Shown here in pieces: positions 21,013-31,973 of a DNA stretch of 64,000 nucleotides (the stretch's first letter is position 1; each line of letters begins with the position of its first letter). The position numbers were made by a program, and so were the translations under genes. Source of the stretch: Lucinisca nassula (Eukaryota; Mollusca; Bivalvia; Lucinida; Lucinidae); NCBI GenBank assembly GCA_963580285.1, contig OY757011.1, positions 161,497,908 through 161,561,907 on the forward strand, read 5' to 3'. The notes under the pieces are model-generated. The model ran no database searches and had not been told where the DNA came from. It saw only the letters and a list, made by a program, of their open reading frames with translations.

Positions 21013-21545
21013 CTTATCCTTTGCCTCGTCAAAGTCGGCAACTTAGGATCCTTAGCGCGCGCTGCTTCCTCAGTCTGTTCATGCGCGATTTTAACGTTTG
21101 CCGTCAAACGTTCGCGTTCTAGCCTTATGTTCAACTCCGCTATTTCCTTCTCATGGGCCAATTTAGAAAACTCTAATTCTCTTTCCTTCTCTACCTGGGC
21201 TATTCTAGCCAATTCCAATTCTCTATCCTTCTCTACCTGAGCTACTTTAGCCAACTCCAATTCTCTATCCTTCTCTATCTTAGCCAACTCTAATTCTCTA
21301 TCCTTCTCTCTATCCTTCTCTACCTGAGCTACTTTAGCCAACTCTAATTCTCTATCCTTCTCTACCTGAACTAATTTAGCCAACTCCAATTCTCTATCCT
21401 TATCTAACTGAGCTAATTTAGCCGACTCCAACTCCCTTACGCGGACCCTTTCCTCCCTTTCAAATGCCTGCTGTTCCTTAACCCAATTTTGGAGTTCCTG
21501 CCCCTCATAACCTAAGCGGGTTCCTTGTTCCAATAACTTGTCCAT
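20940..21545 (-). CDS. Gag N-terminal coiled-coil part
   Basis: Starts MDKLLEQGTRLGYEGQEL at 21545. Residues about 38-125 are repeats of roughly 14 residues (EKDRELELAKVAQV type), giving a highly charged helical coiled coil; the DNA itself is a tandem repeat here. Homology to the next gag segment breaks near 21045 (after KDPKLP), where a single-base shift moves the reading into the 21012 frame; residues after that point are out of frame. The start is favoured because it is the first ATG in the frame after the leader and gives an amphipathic start. It is 730 bases from the primer site. Confidence 0.8.
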   Translation of the reverse strand: MDKLLEQGTRLGYEGQELQNWVKEQQAFEREERVRVRELESAKLAQLDKDRELELAKLVQVEKDRELELAKVAQVEKDREKDRELELAKIEKDRELELAKVAQVEKDRELELARIAQVEKERELEFSKLAHEKEIAELNIRLERERLTANVKIAHEQTEEAARAKDPKLPTLTRQRIRWIVTFRGLRNTPPRISGKQIVGL

Positions 21546-22257
21546 TTTGTAATGACGTATAATTACACGCGGTCAAAATAAAAATGGCAAAATGCTATAA
21601 AACTAGCAAAATATTTCACCAGATAGATATATTGTGCATATGACCAGATAAAATACTGATCAAACAAGCTACTTAATGTTGTTAAGCAAGCTTAATTCAT
21701 AAAAACGTCAAAGTTTGAACGTCACAATTGGCGTTACGTTATCATAACTCACAAATACGAACGTGACTCCAAATGAACATTACCATTGAAGCTGCGCCTC
21801 GCGTATTAACACAATATCACTGATGAACGTCAATAACAACGTTATTCTGACGTCATATTGACGTTAGACCTACGTGACATCACGGACAAGAAACAGAATT
21901 CAAAAGGGGAAAACTCAACAAAAAGCACCACGGCAACAGGAAGCTATAAGGGACATACACAACGGAACATTGAGCGGTAACACTAGGCCGACGTTAATAA
22001 TTGGAAACTAACCACCATCCGAGAAAAGGATGAAGCTGTATCTAAGTATTCCCTTAAGTTACTAACTCCTTACATGATTTTCATTCACATGATTTGATTT
22101 CACAGTACTATAACAATACTTGAACATACATGTAGGTTCATATCACAAACCGCTACATCCACAAAAATATAAATGAATGGGCTCTTGGAATATGAGAACA
22201 ACACATGCAAATGAGCCCGTTAATAACTTAAGACCTGCACTTTCCTTCAAAGACCTT
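21546..22257 (-). other. Untranslated leader of the LTR element
   Basis: Between the primer site and gag start there is no open frame of note. As in many retroelements, it would carry RNA packaging signals; none can be pointed to. Confidence 0.5.
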
Positions 22258-22275
22258 ATCCCACTTCTGACACCA
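22258..22275 (-). other. Primer binding site
   Basis: On the minus strand TGGTGTCAGAAGTGGGAT begins two bases after the 5' LTR end. It starts with TGG, the complement of a tRNA CCA end. The tRNA species was not determined. Confidence 0.7.
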
Positions 22276-22276
22276 A

Positions 22277-23362
22277 TGTCACGTGACTTCCGGTGAGTGG
22301 GAGGTTGAGCTAGCCCGCGGCTCCGTTCAGCCTCACACACACCCAAAGGCAGCGTGCGTCAAGATAGACGAGGGGTGGTCTAATCGAGAATGAACAAGGC
22401 CCAAGTAACACAAATGTTTATTTACAACGTCACTTCAATAAAACAGTACACGTTACTTCAATAAAACAGTACACGTTACTTCAATAAAACAGTACACAAA
22501 CACACACTCACTTATGGAAAACAACAGTAACTTATGTCTTACATTAAAGACACAATGCTCTTAGGAGCAATAAGAGAATTCCTTTTCTGTTCCCATTTTT
22601 GGCAAATACGAGATGTGTTCATGTTTTGAACCATACACGTTTAAGGAGATCTCTCTGATACACGGGACGCCGGTAGGCCTCCTTCACACGTCCTTCATGA
22701 TGGAGATTCTTCCTTCATATAAGAGATTCGTTTGACTACGTCAAGTATGGATTACACTCTTGGCTTGACAAAATAGTCGATTAGATGCTACTACGGGCCA
22801 CAGGCCATTGGTAGATCATAAAGCCTTGTAGATGTTGCTATCGGCCTATGCTCGATACTGCAACATCGGCTCTGGAAATAATGTCCCACACCCGATGTTG
22901 AGCGGTCAGTTACTTATATAGGGATGGGTCAGTACACGTGTACGATCATGCGATGGCCTTGCCACAATAGCTCGCAAAGTCGGGTCGCCTGATCGACACG
23001 CCACCTGTATGGAGGACCACATAGGCCAGCCAGCAGAGAATAACAGAGGGTTCAAGAAGGTTAGTTGGTTAGAAAATACGCCCTCTAAACAAGATCTGTC
23101 TGATTTGACAGACGTAACTTCCATCAAGAACATATGTTTAGGTGTGTGCAGGTCCGAAACCGTCCGAAAAGAACGAAGAAACCTACGTTTATCAAGGAAA
23201 ACATAATTGGACAGTTTTCTTGACAAGGCCTAGCTACCGTAGCACAAAAAAATATAAGAATTCGGTTAAGTTGTAAACATGTCAGAATTGCTCTCTTGTA
23301 AGCGAACAAGTAATTACATGCCTATAAGTTTCGGGTTGAAAATAAGAAACCTTGTCGTGACA
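22277..23362 (-). repeat. 5' LTR (in element orientation)
   Basis: Matches the other LTR except for about 15 substitutions and a few one-base indels (for example a longer A run near 23246). Same TGTCACG and CGTGACA ends. Flanked on the right by the TTAAC duplication. Confidence 0.9.
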
Positions 23363-23367
23363 TTAAC

Positions 23368-24110
23368 CAAAGGGCCCTAGGGCGGGGGCATGTTTGCCCT
23401 AGGACTATAATTTAAACAATCTTGATAGATGTCCACCAGATGAAGCTTCACACCAAATATCGAAAACCCTGGGCCTTGTGGTTTCAGAAAAGAAAATTAA
23501 AAAAAAAAAATCCTATATAAGTCTATGTAAAACCAACGGGTCCCGGGCCGGGGGCATTTTTGGCCTAGGGCTATCATTTGAACATTCTTGGTAGAGGTCT
23601 ACTAGATGAAGCTTCATACCAAATATCAAAGACCTGGGCCTTACGGTTTCAGAGAAGAAGATTTTATAAAGATTATCCCTATATAAGCCTATGTAAAACC
23701 AAAGGGCCCCGGGGCGGGGGCATTTTTGGCTCCAGGGCTATAATTTGAACAATCTTGATAAAGGTCAGCAAGACGAAGCTTCATACCAAATATCTGAGCC
23801 TTCTGGTTTCAGACAAGAAGAGTTTAAAGGTTTTCCATATGTAAATATGTTCTATAAAAGGGTTATCCTTTGGAAGCAAGGAATACACCACAGAACTGAA
23901 AAATATGGTAAGTCTATGTAAAACCAAAGGGCCCAGGGGCGGGGACATTTTTGGCCCCAGGGCTATAATTTGAACAATCTTGGTAGAGGTCAACTAGATG
24001 AAGCTACACCTACACACCAAATATCAAAGGCCTGGGCCTTGCGGTTTCGGAGGAGAAGGTTTTTTAAAGTTTTTATTAAAAAAAACATCTATTTTTGGCT
24101 CCCTCGACCT
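23368..24110 (-). repeat. Tandem ~170 bp units (second block)
   Basis: Four units continue the array interrupted by the LTR element. The stretch 24110-24322 then has the element's 5' end: AAAGGGGACCACCTAAAGA, then GGACGGACGCACGGACG-type sequence and the AGCTCAC terminus. Confidence 0.75.
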
Positions 24111-24322
24111 TGATGTGCAACGGACCGGAACCATTTCAACAACTTTGAAAGGGGACCACCTAAAGACCAGTCCTGTGAAGTTTGTCAAATTTCGATCAGT
24201 GGTTTCAGAGGAGATGTCGTTTGAAGAAATTGTTACGCACGCGGGCACGCACGGACGGACGCACGGACGCACGCACCACGGACGACGGACAAAAGGTGAT
24301 CCCAACTACGTGACAGTGAGCT

Positions 24323-25760
24323 GAAAACAGGGCACCCAGGGTTGCACTTCTTGCACATGACATGTCTGCTTAATCTCATGTAAATCAATATGTCTCAAAT
24401 GGTATTAAAGCTATGGTGATCACAAGGTGGCCATACTGTTATATTTGAAGGGGATTTAACTCGAATACCATAGCACATAGAGTTGTGGTACTAGGCATGG
24501 CACGCCGACCTTGTATATAAGTGTGTCAAGTACCATCAATATATCTTAAAGGGTATTGGAATTATGGCCATCACAATATTATATTGTCAGTGGAGATAAC
24601 TAAAACACCAGGGCACCCAGAGTCGTGGTTCTTGCACATGACATGCCTGCTTAACCTCATATACAGTTGTATCATGTACCATCAATATATCTCAAAGAGT
24701 GATGGTGATATGGCCGTCCCAAAGCAATGATTCTATTTTATTAGAAGGGGAAATAACTAAAAAACCATGGCGCCCAGAGTTGTGGTTCTTGCACATGACA
24801 CATCGTCGCAGCCTTGTGAACAATTGTACCATGTACCATAAACCATGGCACACAGAGCTGTGGTTCTTGTGCATGACACACCCTCTCCGATTTGTGAACA
24901 CTTTTGCGAGGTACGATCAATCTGTCTCAGAGGGCGTTGGCCATCACAAGGTAGTCATTCTATTTTATTGGAAGGGGAGATAACTCAAAAACCGTGGCAC
25001 CCAGAGTTGTGGTTCTTGCGCATGACACATCGCCTCAGCCTTGTGAACAATTGTGTCATGTACCATCAAGGGTATTTGCGATATGGCCATTACAAGGTAG
25101 TCACTCTATTTTATTGGAAAGGCAGATAATTAAAAGCCCATGGCACACAGATTTGTATTTCTTGTGCATGACACACCCTCTCAGCCTTGTGAACAATTGT
25201 ACCAGGTGCCATCAATATGTCTCAAAAGGTATTGCAGTTATGGCATTACAAGTAAGTCATTTTATTTTATTAGAATGGTAGATAACCCAAAGCCCATGCC
25301 ATCCGGAGTTGTGGTTCTTGCGCATGCCTGGTAAAATCAATATGTCTCAAAGGGTATTGGAGATACGGCCAACATAAGGTAGTCACTTTATTTGATTGAA
25401 AGGGGAGATAAGTCACAAACCATGGCATCTAGAGTTGTGGTTCTTATGCATGACGCGCCCTCTCAGCCTTATGAACAATTGTGCCAAGTACAATTAATAT
25501 ATCTCAAAGGATATTGATGTTTTGGCCATCACAAGGTAGTTATTCTATTGTATTGGAAGGGGAGTTAACTCAGAAACTATGGCACCCGGAGTCCTGGGTC
25601 TTGCGCATGACACGCCTTCTCAGCCTTGTGAACAAGTACCACAAATGAATCACAAAGGGTATTCGATTTATGGCCATCATAAGGTTTCGTCAACGGACGG
25701 ACGGACCCAAGGCTGATCGCTATATCCGCCGAACCTGTTCGGTCGTAGAATAATAATGTG
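24323..25760 (+). repeat. Tandem-T array, right part
   Basis: Nine to ten units of about 120-165 bp (GTTGTGGTTCTTGCACATGA, CATCAATATGTCTCAAAGGG, GGGGAGATAACTCAAA). The array ends near 25690 in ACGGACGGACGGACCCAAGG, then GCTGATCGCTATATCCGCCG and the hairpin CCGAACCTGTTCGG and AATAATAA, which on the minus strand reads as a TTATTATT plus hairpin start like the Helitron-like families here. The whole of 11130-25760 may therefore be one element invaded twice. Confidence 0.6.
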
Positions 25761-25865
25761 ATAAGAGAGCGCACTGATGTAAATATTTAGACAAACTTGG
25801 TAATTATTTCTCTCCCGTTCGACAAGAATATCTAGTGTTCTTCTCATCTTCACAATTTATAAAGA

Positions 25866-26020
25866 AGCCTCCTTGGTGTAGTCACTGTGGTTATGCTACT
25901 CGCAATGTAAACCAGGGGTCACAGGATCGATCCCGGGCTTCTCCAGACTTTCGGATGAGTCGTTAAACCGAGGTCCCGCCTCCGTATGACCTTAGCTGTT
26001 GGTGAGACGTACTCACTCAC
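25866..26020 (+). mobile_element. tRNA-derived SINE-1 copy
   Basis: GAAGCCTCCTTGGTGTAGTC, then a diverged A-box (GTGGTTATGCTACTCGC), B-box-like GGTCACAGGATCGATCCC, then CTTCTCCAGACTTTCGGATG and AGCTGTTGGTGAGACGTACT with ACTCACTCAC tail. Copies also at 34398, 50456 and 61709. Confidence 0.75.
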
Positions 26021-26059
26021 AATTTATATTGATCCAGCGCCGTTTCTTTCTTTTTAATG

Positions 26060-26490
26060 GGAATGTTCCTTCACTGACTTGACCTGTGCTACGAAAGACA
26101 TTTTTCGTGCTAATGTTCCTTCACTGACTTGACCTGTGCTATGAATGACATTTTTCGTGCTGATGTTCCTTCACTGACTTGACCTGTGCTATCAAAGACA
26201 TTTTTCGTGCTAATGTTCCTTCACTGACTTGACCTGTGCTATGAAAGACATTTTTTGTTTCGTGCTGGTGCTCCTTCACTGACTTGACCTGTGCTATGAA
26301 AGACATTTTTCGTGCTAATGTTCCTTCACTGACTTGACCTGTGCTAGGAAAGACATTTTTCGTGCTAATGTTCATTCACTGACTTGACTTGTGCTATGAA
26401 AGACATTTTTCGTGCTATGTTCCTTCACTGACTTGACCTGTGCTATGAAAGACATTTTTCGTGCTAATGTTCCTTCACTGACTTGACCTA
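26060..26490 (+). repeat. 50 bp minisatellite, about 8.5 units
   Basis: Unit TGTTCCTTCACTGACTTGAC + CTGTGCTATGAAAGACATTT + TTCGTGCTAA. Units differ by one to three bases; one has an insertion (TTTGTTTCG). Confidence 0.95.
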
Positions 26491-26960
26491 TGTCAGGCGC
26501 GTAGCCAGGCGGAAGCCCGGAAGCCCGGGCTTCAACAATATTTTGCCAAGTATGCCTTTACATAAGAATTTACAAGGCTACATGATGCTTCTACGCAGAG
26601 CCCATGGCACACAGACCCGCATGTCGTATATTTTCGAGAAGAATTCGGGAACATTATTAAGTGCGACAGTATAATAATAATAATAATAAAGTCTTTATTT
26701 CAAGAGGGTAACACAATTAGAACAATAACTAATCTCCCTTGCGGCCCTCAAATTATTTACAAATTTTACAACGAAAAAAGTTCCATACTTACTGCAAGCA
26801 CTCAGACACACAGGCGAGAGCAAACAGTGCAAACCCAGACAAGATTCCAAAGAGTTCAGCATCTCTTCAGGGTCTACACTGTTTGCCAGTCGTCTAACCA
26901 CCCACAGGCACAATGTCGGGTAGTAAGCCATACCTGTTCAAGTTTTGGAACAATTATGGT
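26491..26960 (-). repeat. Unassigned repeats, possible LINE 3' end
   Basis: Starts with a GCGCGTAGCCAGG motif and a GGAAGCCC duplication. From 26672 a (TAA)n run followed by AGTCTTTATTTCAAGAGGG looks on the minus strand like a LINE 3' end with AATAAAGACT and a (TTA)n tail. A degraded AGACCC/GGGTCT palindrome lies at 26815-26890. No coding. 26961-27295 shows nothing recognisable. Confidence 0.35.
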
Positions 26961-27295
26961 AAGGAGCTAAAGTGTCCAGATACTTGGGCAAATATGAAAA
27001 AAATCAAAGACAATACTACATGGATCGATGATACAAAATGACCAAAAGGATCAACAATCCTCCAAGTATGTACAAGTATTGAACTCAGCCAAACTCTAAA
27101 AAACCATAAAGGCAACAATCATAGAGTTTGCTTTCCATCTTCCATCAGTTTTTGATATACAGGAAGCAAGTTTTAGTAATTATTGACAATTTAGGAAAGA
27201 AGATGAAGAAGGAAAAAAAAAAGAGAGAGAAATATAAAGACTTGTTAACTTAATGATATAAGAACGCCAGTTTGTCAACCCCCACCCACCCCCTC

Positions 27296-27440
27296 CCCAC
27301 TTCATCGGGGCTTGAAGAAATAGATAAGGATGCATGGTGCTTTCGCGCAGAGCTAAATCTGACAGAACTTTAGTACTGGTAAACCGCTTAGATGGTAAAG
27401 GCCTATCCAGAAACAGTGGTACGAGTCGAACCGCTCCTTA
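27296..27440 (+). mobile_element. SINE-H fragment
   Basis: CATCGGGGCTTGAAGAAAT through GGTAAACCGCTTAGATGG and GTGGTACGAGTCGAACCG match the left part of the 28383 copy; the right half is missing. Confidence 0.6.
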
Positions 27441-28195
27441 CAAAATCTAATCAGATCTTTGATAGGTAGCAATGATATTTTGTACCAAATTTGATCACAT
27501 TTCATGTATTTTTCATGAGATAAGGTGTAGACAAGCAAAAAGCCATAAAATCACAGTCTTTGGGGGCTGTGCCCTTGAAGATTAGGTCAAGGTCACCAAA
27601 ATCTAATCAAATTTTCGGTAGGTTGCAATGATATATGGTACCTCGTATGACCAAAGTTCATCCATTCGTTCATGGGATAGGGTGCAGACAAGTCAAAATG
27701 GACAGTTTTTGGAGGGCATGTGCCTTTGAAATAAGGGCAAGGCCATCAAAAATCCAATCGAAATTTGATAGGTTGCAAAGATACATTGTACCCAGTTTGA
27801 CCAAATTGCACCCATTCGTTCGTGAGATAGGGTGCAGACAAGCCAAAATCCACAGTCCTTGTGCGCCTGTGCCCTTGAAAAAGGTCATGGTCACCAAAAT
27901 CTAATCAAATCTGCGGTATGCTGTTATGATATAATGTATCAAGTTTGTGAAATTTAATAAATTCGTTAATGAGTGCAGAAAAGTCATTTTTGGCCAAAAA
28001 TTGACTGTTTTGACAGGACTGTTTTCCCCCATCTTAATGATGTAAGAATGCAAGTTTGGTCAAAATCCATCCATACGTTCAGGAGATATAATGTTTCACA
28101 AACAGGCTATGCCAACGCCGACGCCGACACCAACGCAAACGCAAACATAAACGGGATCCGCACTAAACACAATATGTCCCTTTCACCTCCGGTGT
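27440..28195 (-). repeat. Tandem ~135-145 bp units with Helitron-like 5' end
   Basis: Four units with GGTCACCAAAATCTAATCAA, GGTTGCAATGATAT, CATTCGTTCATGGGATAGGG and TGCAGACAAGTCAAAAT. It ends in GCCAACGCCGACGCCGACAC and AATATGTCCCTTTCACCTCC, the reverse of the simple-sequence-rich start seen in the other Helitron-like repeats. Confidence 0.6.
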
Positions 28196-28382
28196 TGGAT
28201 CCTCGGAGCGGGTGCCATAATTAATCGAATTGTTAGTTTTAAAAGATTGAACCCAGGACTTAGAGCAAGTATAAACCTGATCAGATGCGACCTCTGATCT
28301 GGGTCTACATTTTCCAATGACCCATTTGGGGACACAAACACATATGGCTTAACTAATCCAACATTCAAAAACACCCAATGTC

Positions 28383-28700
28383 TATTTAACAGTCGGCCCC
28401 CGCCCATCGGGGCTTGAAGAAAAAGATGGGCTGCACGATGCTTCCACGCAGAGCTGAAACCGACCACACACGTGTACTGCTAAACCGCTTAGAGGATCTA
28501 AGTTTGCCCAGGCAAAGAGGTGCGAGTGGACCGTCCATACTTATAAACCATATTGGTTTCATTTGGCGACAGGGCTTAATATGTCATTTCAACTCAACGT
28601 TGGGTAAAAGTCCCACCAAATTGGAAGCAACGTCTCCAAATGACCTTTACTGTGTTGATGGGAACGTTAAACATCAAATCAAACAAACAAAACTATTAAA
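28383..28700 (+). mobile_element. SINE-H copy, complete
   Basis: Runs from CGGCCCCCGCCCATCGGGGC through TTAGAGGATCTAAGTTTGCC and GGCGACAGGGCTTAATATGT to GGGAACGTTAAACATCAAAT and (CAAA)n tail. Same blocks, same order as at 61997. The stretch 28701-28921 shows nothing recognisable. Confidence 0.65.
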
Positions 28701-28921
28701 CAGTACAAAACCAACCGTCTGACACAGGTTAACTTTACTTGTCAGCATTTACCACGTGGACGATAGCAACAAACATCTGTGGTGTTATTTATGTAGGGGG
28801 ATAACTGATATTTAAAAATGTAATTTGGGGAAGTAAATCGGCGATTTTGTGGTCAGAAATTTCGTCTAACGGCGACGCGCCAGCGGAAACAAGAAAAACA
28901 TACATGAGCTGAAACTTGTCG

Positions 28922-29381
28922 CATCACTTAAACACGCCTATATAATTTTGACCCCCTTGAACCCACTTTTATATAGTAAAACTGGGGTTTACAGGTGTAA
29001 ACAATTTTTTGTTTTCTTATTTTTGCTCTAAAATATAGATTGTGGGTACTCGTTAGAACCGCCTTGATGAGGCGGTTCTAACGAGTACCCACAATCTACA
29101 GTCCAACCTGTATTAAGCAAGTACCTATGTGATAATCTAAATGTGCTTGCATAAGACAGGTGCTTGCTTAACACAGGTGAATTTTGATACATTTCCTTCT
29201 TTGGGAACTGAAAGTCTGCTTGCTTAAGACAGGTTGCTTGCTTAATAGAGGTGGCCACTAAGACAGGTTTTACAGTATATTTTGAGCAGAAATAAAAAAA
29301 AATATATAATAATTTTTCATCATAAATTTTTTTTCGACGATAAATGCTACAATATATTTGTATAGGCGTGTTTTCGTAATG
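28922..29381 (-). mobile_element. MITE-A copy split by a TA-MITE
   Basis: Ends CATCACTTAAACACGCC and TATAGGCGTGTTTTCGTAATG complement one another. The inner palindrome (GATTGTGGGTACTCGTTAGA, GCCTTGATGAGGC) is perfect. An insertion at 29099-29275 interrupts the right arm at TCTA/TATTTT. Confidence 0.85.
29099..29275. mobile_element. 177 bp TA-MITE nested in MITE-A
   Basis: Ends CAGTCCAACCTGT and (complement) CTGTAAAACCTGT are imperfect inverted repeats. TA at 29097-29098 and 29276-29277 is an exact target duplication: removing the insert plus one TA restores the MITE-A arm. This behaviour is that of Tc1/mariner-type non-autonomous elements. It has repeated GCTTGCTTAAGACAGG motifs inside. Confidence 0.8.
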
Positions 29382-31080
29382 GATACAACAAATTAGCTTG
29401 CCGATTTAAACTAGTGTTTTCTTTAAGCCAGACTAGACGGAACATTTGTCTGACACTGTCTGAAGTTTACAAGCAATCGTCCATGCAATCAGCATTCTCA
29501 GTGCGTTGAATATTTTCATTCACAGTTATTATCCAAATATAGTTTGTGAATGCTCGATAGAATCCATTCGATTGTGCCATTTGGTTGTCGATACCAACTC
29601 GCACGGATTGAGAATGAGGCTCTAAGGTTATGTCCACGTTACCTTGACATACTGGAATAGTTTCTCGCCGACACCGTGGTCCCATCTCGATGCTATCGTG
29701 CTAATTATACGACAGATAATTATTAGGGGGTTTTATGAGCACCACAACTTATTAAAAAGCACATTTTAGTTAATAAAATAGGGTTGGTAAGAAAAAATGT
29801 TTTTTGTTATCGCCATGATTCCGAGTCAATCACACAATTGCAATGAGTACACGCAATCTCACTTGGAAGTATAATTTCATCCGCTCAGTTTTTGGTGATG
29901 ATGCAATATCAGCTGAAGATAATGGTATTGTTTTTAAGGTGATTTTTAAAACCCAAATACTTAATTTAACATATCTCGCAAGAAACGTGCATGCTAGGGT
30001 TTTGGAATTTCACGTATCGATTCTTCATGGAAAATTAGCTAACGCGTATTTTTTTATTATCCGGATTATGCCCCTTTCAAAAGTTATTGCCCTTTGATTT
30101 TTTTTTTTTTATAAAATCTTGTCAGCATAATATCTTAAAATCTATTGGAGCTAGAGCCTTGTAAGTTGGTGACGAGTAGATGTCCTGATAAACTTTTGAC
30201 TAAATTCCGAAAAATACTTTGTGGCTAATGGCCCTTTGTCACTTTGGGTACATTGTAGGCCTATGCTTTGTGATGCATAGCAAAATTTTAGAACCTTGTA
30301 TGCCAGGGTTTTGAAATTTCATATATGGATTCCTCATGGCGAGTTAGCTGAAAAATATTTTTCTCATCCGGATTTTGCCCCTTTTAAGGTTGTTTGAGTC
30401 AACCTTTGTGTTCAGTCAGCTCAAAACAGTTATTGTGCGCTATGTTGGGAGAAAAAAATTGTAAATCAATTTCAAGGGGGTACACCCCTATTATTTTTCC
30501 TGCCTGTTAAAAAGTCAGCGGCCAATTTCTATTGCAGTAAGTAGATAGGACAGTGCTGCAATTGTTCTGATTGTGATTTTTGAGTGGTTGCTTCCACAAA
30601 GTCACACATAGCTATCAAAATCTTACGTGCGCCATGTAACCGGGAAACACTGCATGCACATATTTACGATATTATTTCATTTGATTCTGGTGGCTCAAAT
30701 GTGCTTCCATACATTAAAATTCTGTCATGAGACATTGACAAATGTATTTTCCGACCAAAAAAAAAAAATATATTTTTACAACTTGAACATAGATCTTGTT
30801 TATCAATAGCATACAACGAAAATATAAATTGCATGTATTAAAAAATAGAATGTAGAAAGACTGCACTTTTTCAATTTCCGACGTAAGTTTTGTTTTGATG
30901 ACGTCATTTGTTTGCGCGTGAGGAGCCTTACAGCCGGTAAAACAGTGTATGGTGCTGTTATCTGGCCAATACTTATTTAATGCTTTTTCTGCGGATTAAA
31001 TCCTAATTTTCCCAGAACTGGCACGGATATTTTTGAGGACTTTGTTTTGGTAATTAATATAACATAGCCCTGTGTTTTGG
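29382..31080. other. Unassigned, with two relic Helitron H-I units
   Basis: 29935-30400 holds two degraded copies of the ~340 bp unit found at 37580-38880 (TGCTAGGGTTTTGGAATTTC, GCGTATTTTTTT, ATGCCCCTTTCAAAAGTTAT, TTGGAGCTAGAGCCTTG). 29400-29760 has a MITE-B remnant (TTATGAGCACCACAACTTAT). 30400-31080 shows nothing recognisable and no convincing gene. Confidence 0.45.
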
Positions 31081-31129
31081 TGTTCAAAGAATTCCTCAAG
31101 GAATAAGCTGGGCCATAAAAATTAAAGTA

Positions 31130-31960
31130 CCTCGCCTACTTGGACTTTATCATTCTCAGGACTGCATTTGGCACTCACATATTGATTTTATAAAAGAAAA
31201 GGCGTGGTTTAGGATATATATTATGAGGAAATTGAAGTTTAAACTTGATAGAAAGTCTCTTGAAACTATATATACTGCCTTTATCAGGCCATTGTTAGAA
31301 TATGCCGACGTTATCGGGGACAACTGCACACAATACGAGAAAACCCAACTAGAAAAGATCCAACTAGAAGCAGCAAGAATAGCAACAGGAACAACAAAAC
31401 TTGTCTCACTGAATAATCTCTATAAAGAAGTGTGTTGGGAAACACTAGAAAAGAGACGATACGATCACAAGTTAACTTTATTTTATAAAATGATAAATAA
31501 TATAGCACCTGCATATCTTTCATCTCTCATCCCGCAACAAGTTAATGCTATTTCATGATACAATCTTAGAAACTCGAACGATCTCCAAACCATCAGAGCT
31601 AAAATATGTCTACATTATAATTCTTTCTTACCTTCATCGATAAGAGAATGGAACAGCCTAGCAACAGAAGCAAAACAGTCAATTTCGCTGAATTCTTTTA
31701 AATACTTCTTTAAAAAAGATAAACAAACTGCACCAATTTACTACTACAACAGAAAAGCCCAGATTTTCCATTCACGTTTGCGAACAAATTGTAGTCGCAC
31801 AACCTAGACCTTTTCCTGAAAAACATGACAGACTCTCCTATGTGCCTTTGCGGTAGCATCGAAAACGCGCAACATTTTTTTTTCCTTTCATTGTAGATTC
31901 TTTCAGGAACCTCGCGACATACTCCTAAATGCTGTTTCTATGCATCATACACCTACACTC
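31130..31960 (+). pseudogene. LINE reverse transcriptase C-terminal relic (copy 1)
   Basis: Translation reads LGLYHSQDCIWHSHIDFIKE, MRKLKFKLDRKSLETIY, FIRPLLEYADV, LEKIQLEAARIATG, then GWETLEKRRYDHKL-like CWETLEKRRYDHKL, the usual end of a LINE RT (thumb region) of the Jockey/CR1 type. A TGA at 31556-31558 breaks the frame; beyond it YNLRNSNDLQTI, SSIREWNSLATEA and a cysteine-rich tail (CGSIENAQHFF-like) continue with frame shifts. It is truncated at the 5' side just after the catalytic core. It is nearly the same sequence as the copy at 44340-45664. The mariner at 31974 starts right after it. Confidence 0.8.
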
Positions 31961-31973
31961 AATCTTAATTGTA

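Larger units (their letters stand above)
15697..23362 (-). mobile_element. Gmr1-type Ty3/gypsy LTR retrotransposon
   Basis: Two LTRs of about 1085 bp (15697-16780 and 22277-23362) begin TGTCACG and end CGTGACA, differ at only about 15 sites by eye, and are flanked by the 5 bp duplication TTAAC (15692-15696, 23363-23367). Transcription is on the minus strand. Coding order is gag, protease, integrase, reverse transcriptase, RNase H. Integrase before reverse transcriptase is the copia-like order, known among gypsy relatives for the Gmr1 group. Three frame breaks (about 21045, 19950, 18640) separate the coding parts; every catalytic motif is otherwise present. It is inserted in a tandem unit of the Helentron-like element. 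Similar LTRs imply fairly recent insertion. Confidence 0.85.
13723..24322 (-). mobile_element. Helentron/pearl-like element, interrupted by an LTR retrotransposon
   Basis: On the minus strand it starts AGCTCACTGTCACG (24322) with GTCCGTCGTCCGTGG-type sequence, has tandem units of about 170 bp, and ends in a GGGCCATCATGGCCC hairpin and CTCTTG (13723). The same two ends delimit the copy at 51548-54826. Removing the LTR element and its duplication leaves about 2.9 kb. Another dispersed repeat (14075-14555) also interrupts the tandem units. No Rep/helicase gene is seen, so it is non-autonomous. Outside lies Tandem-T on both sides. Placement in the Helentron group is inferred from the short 3' hairpin and lack of terminal inverted repeats. 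Confidence 0.6.

Noticed and set aside
15697..23362. Steamer-type bivalve LTR element
   Set aside because: Considered because Steamer is a known bivalve gypsy element, but here integrase precedes reverse transcriptase and gag has a repeat coiled coil, which points to another group.
24024..24305. Minus-strand frame rich in Val-Arg-Pro-Cys repeats
   Set aside because: Produced by the GGACGCAC simple repeat at the 5' end of the Helentron-like element.
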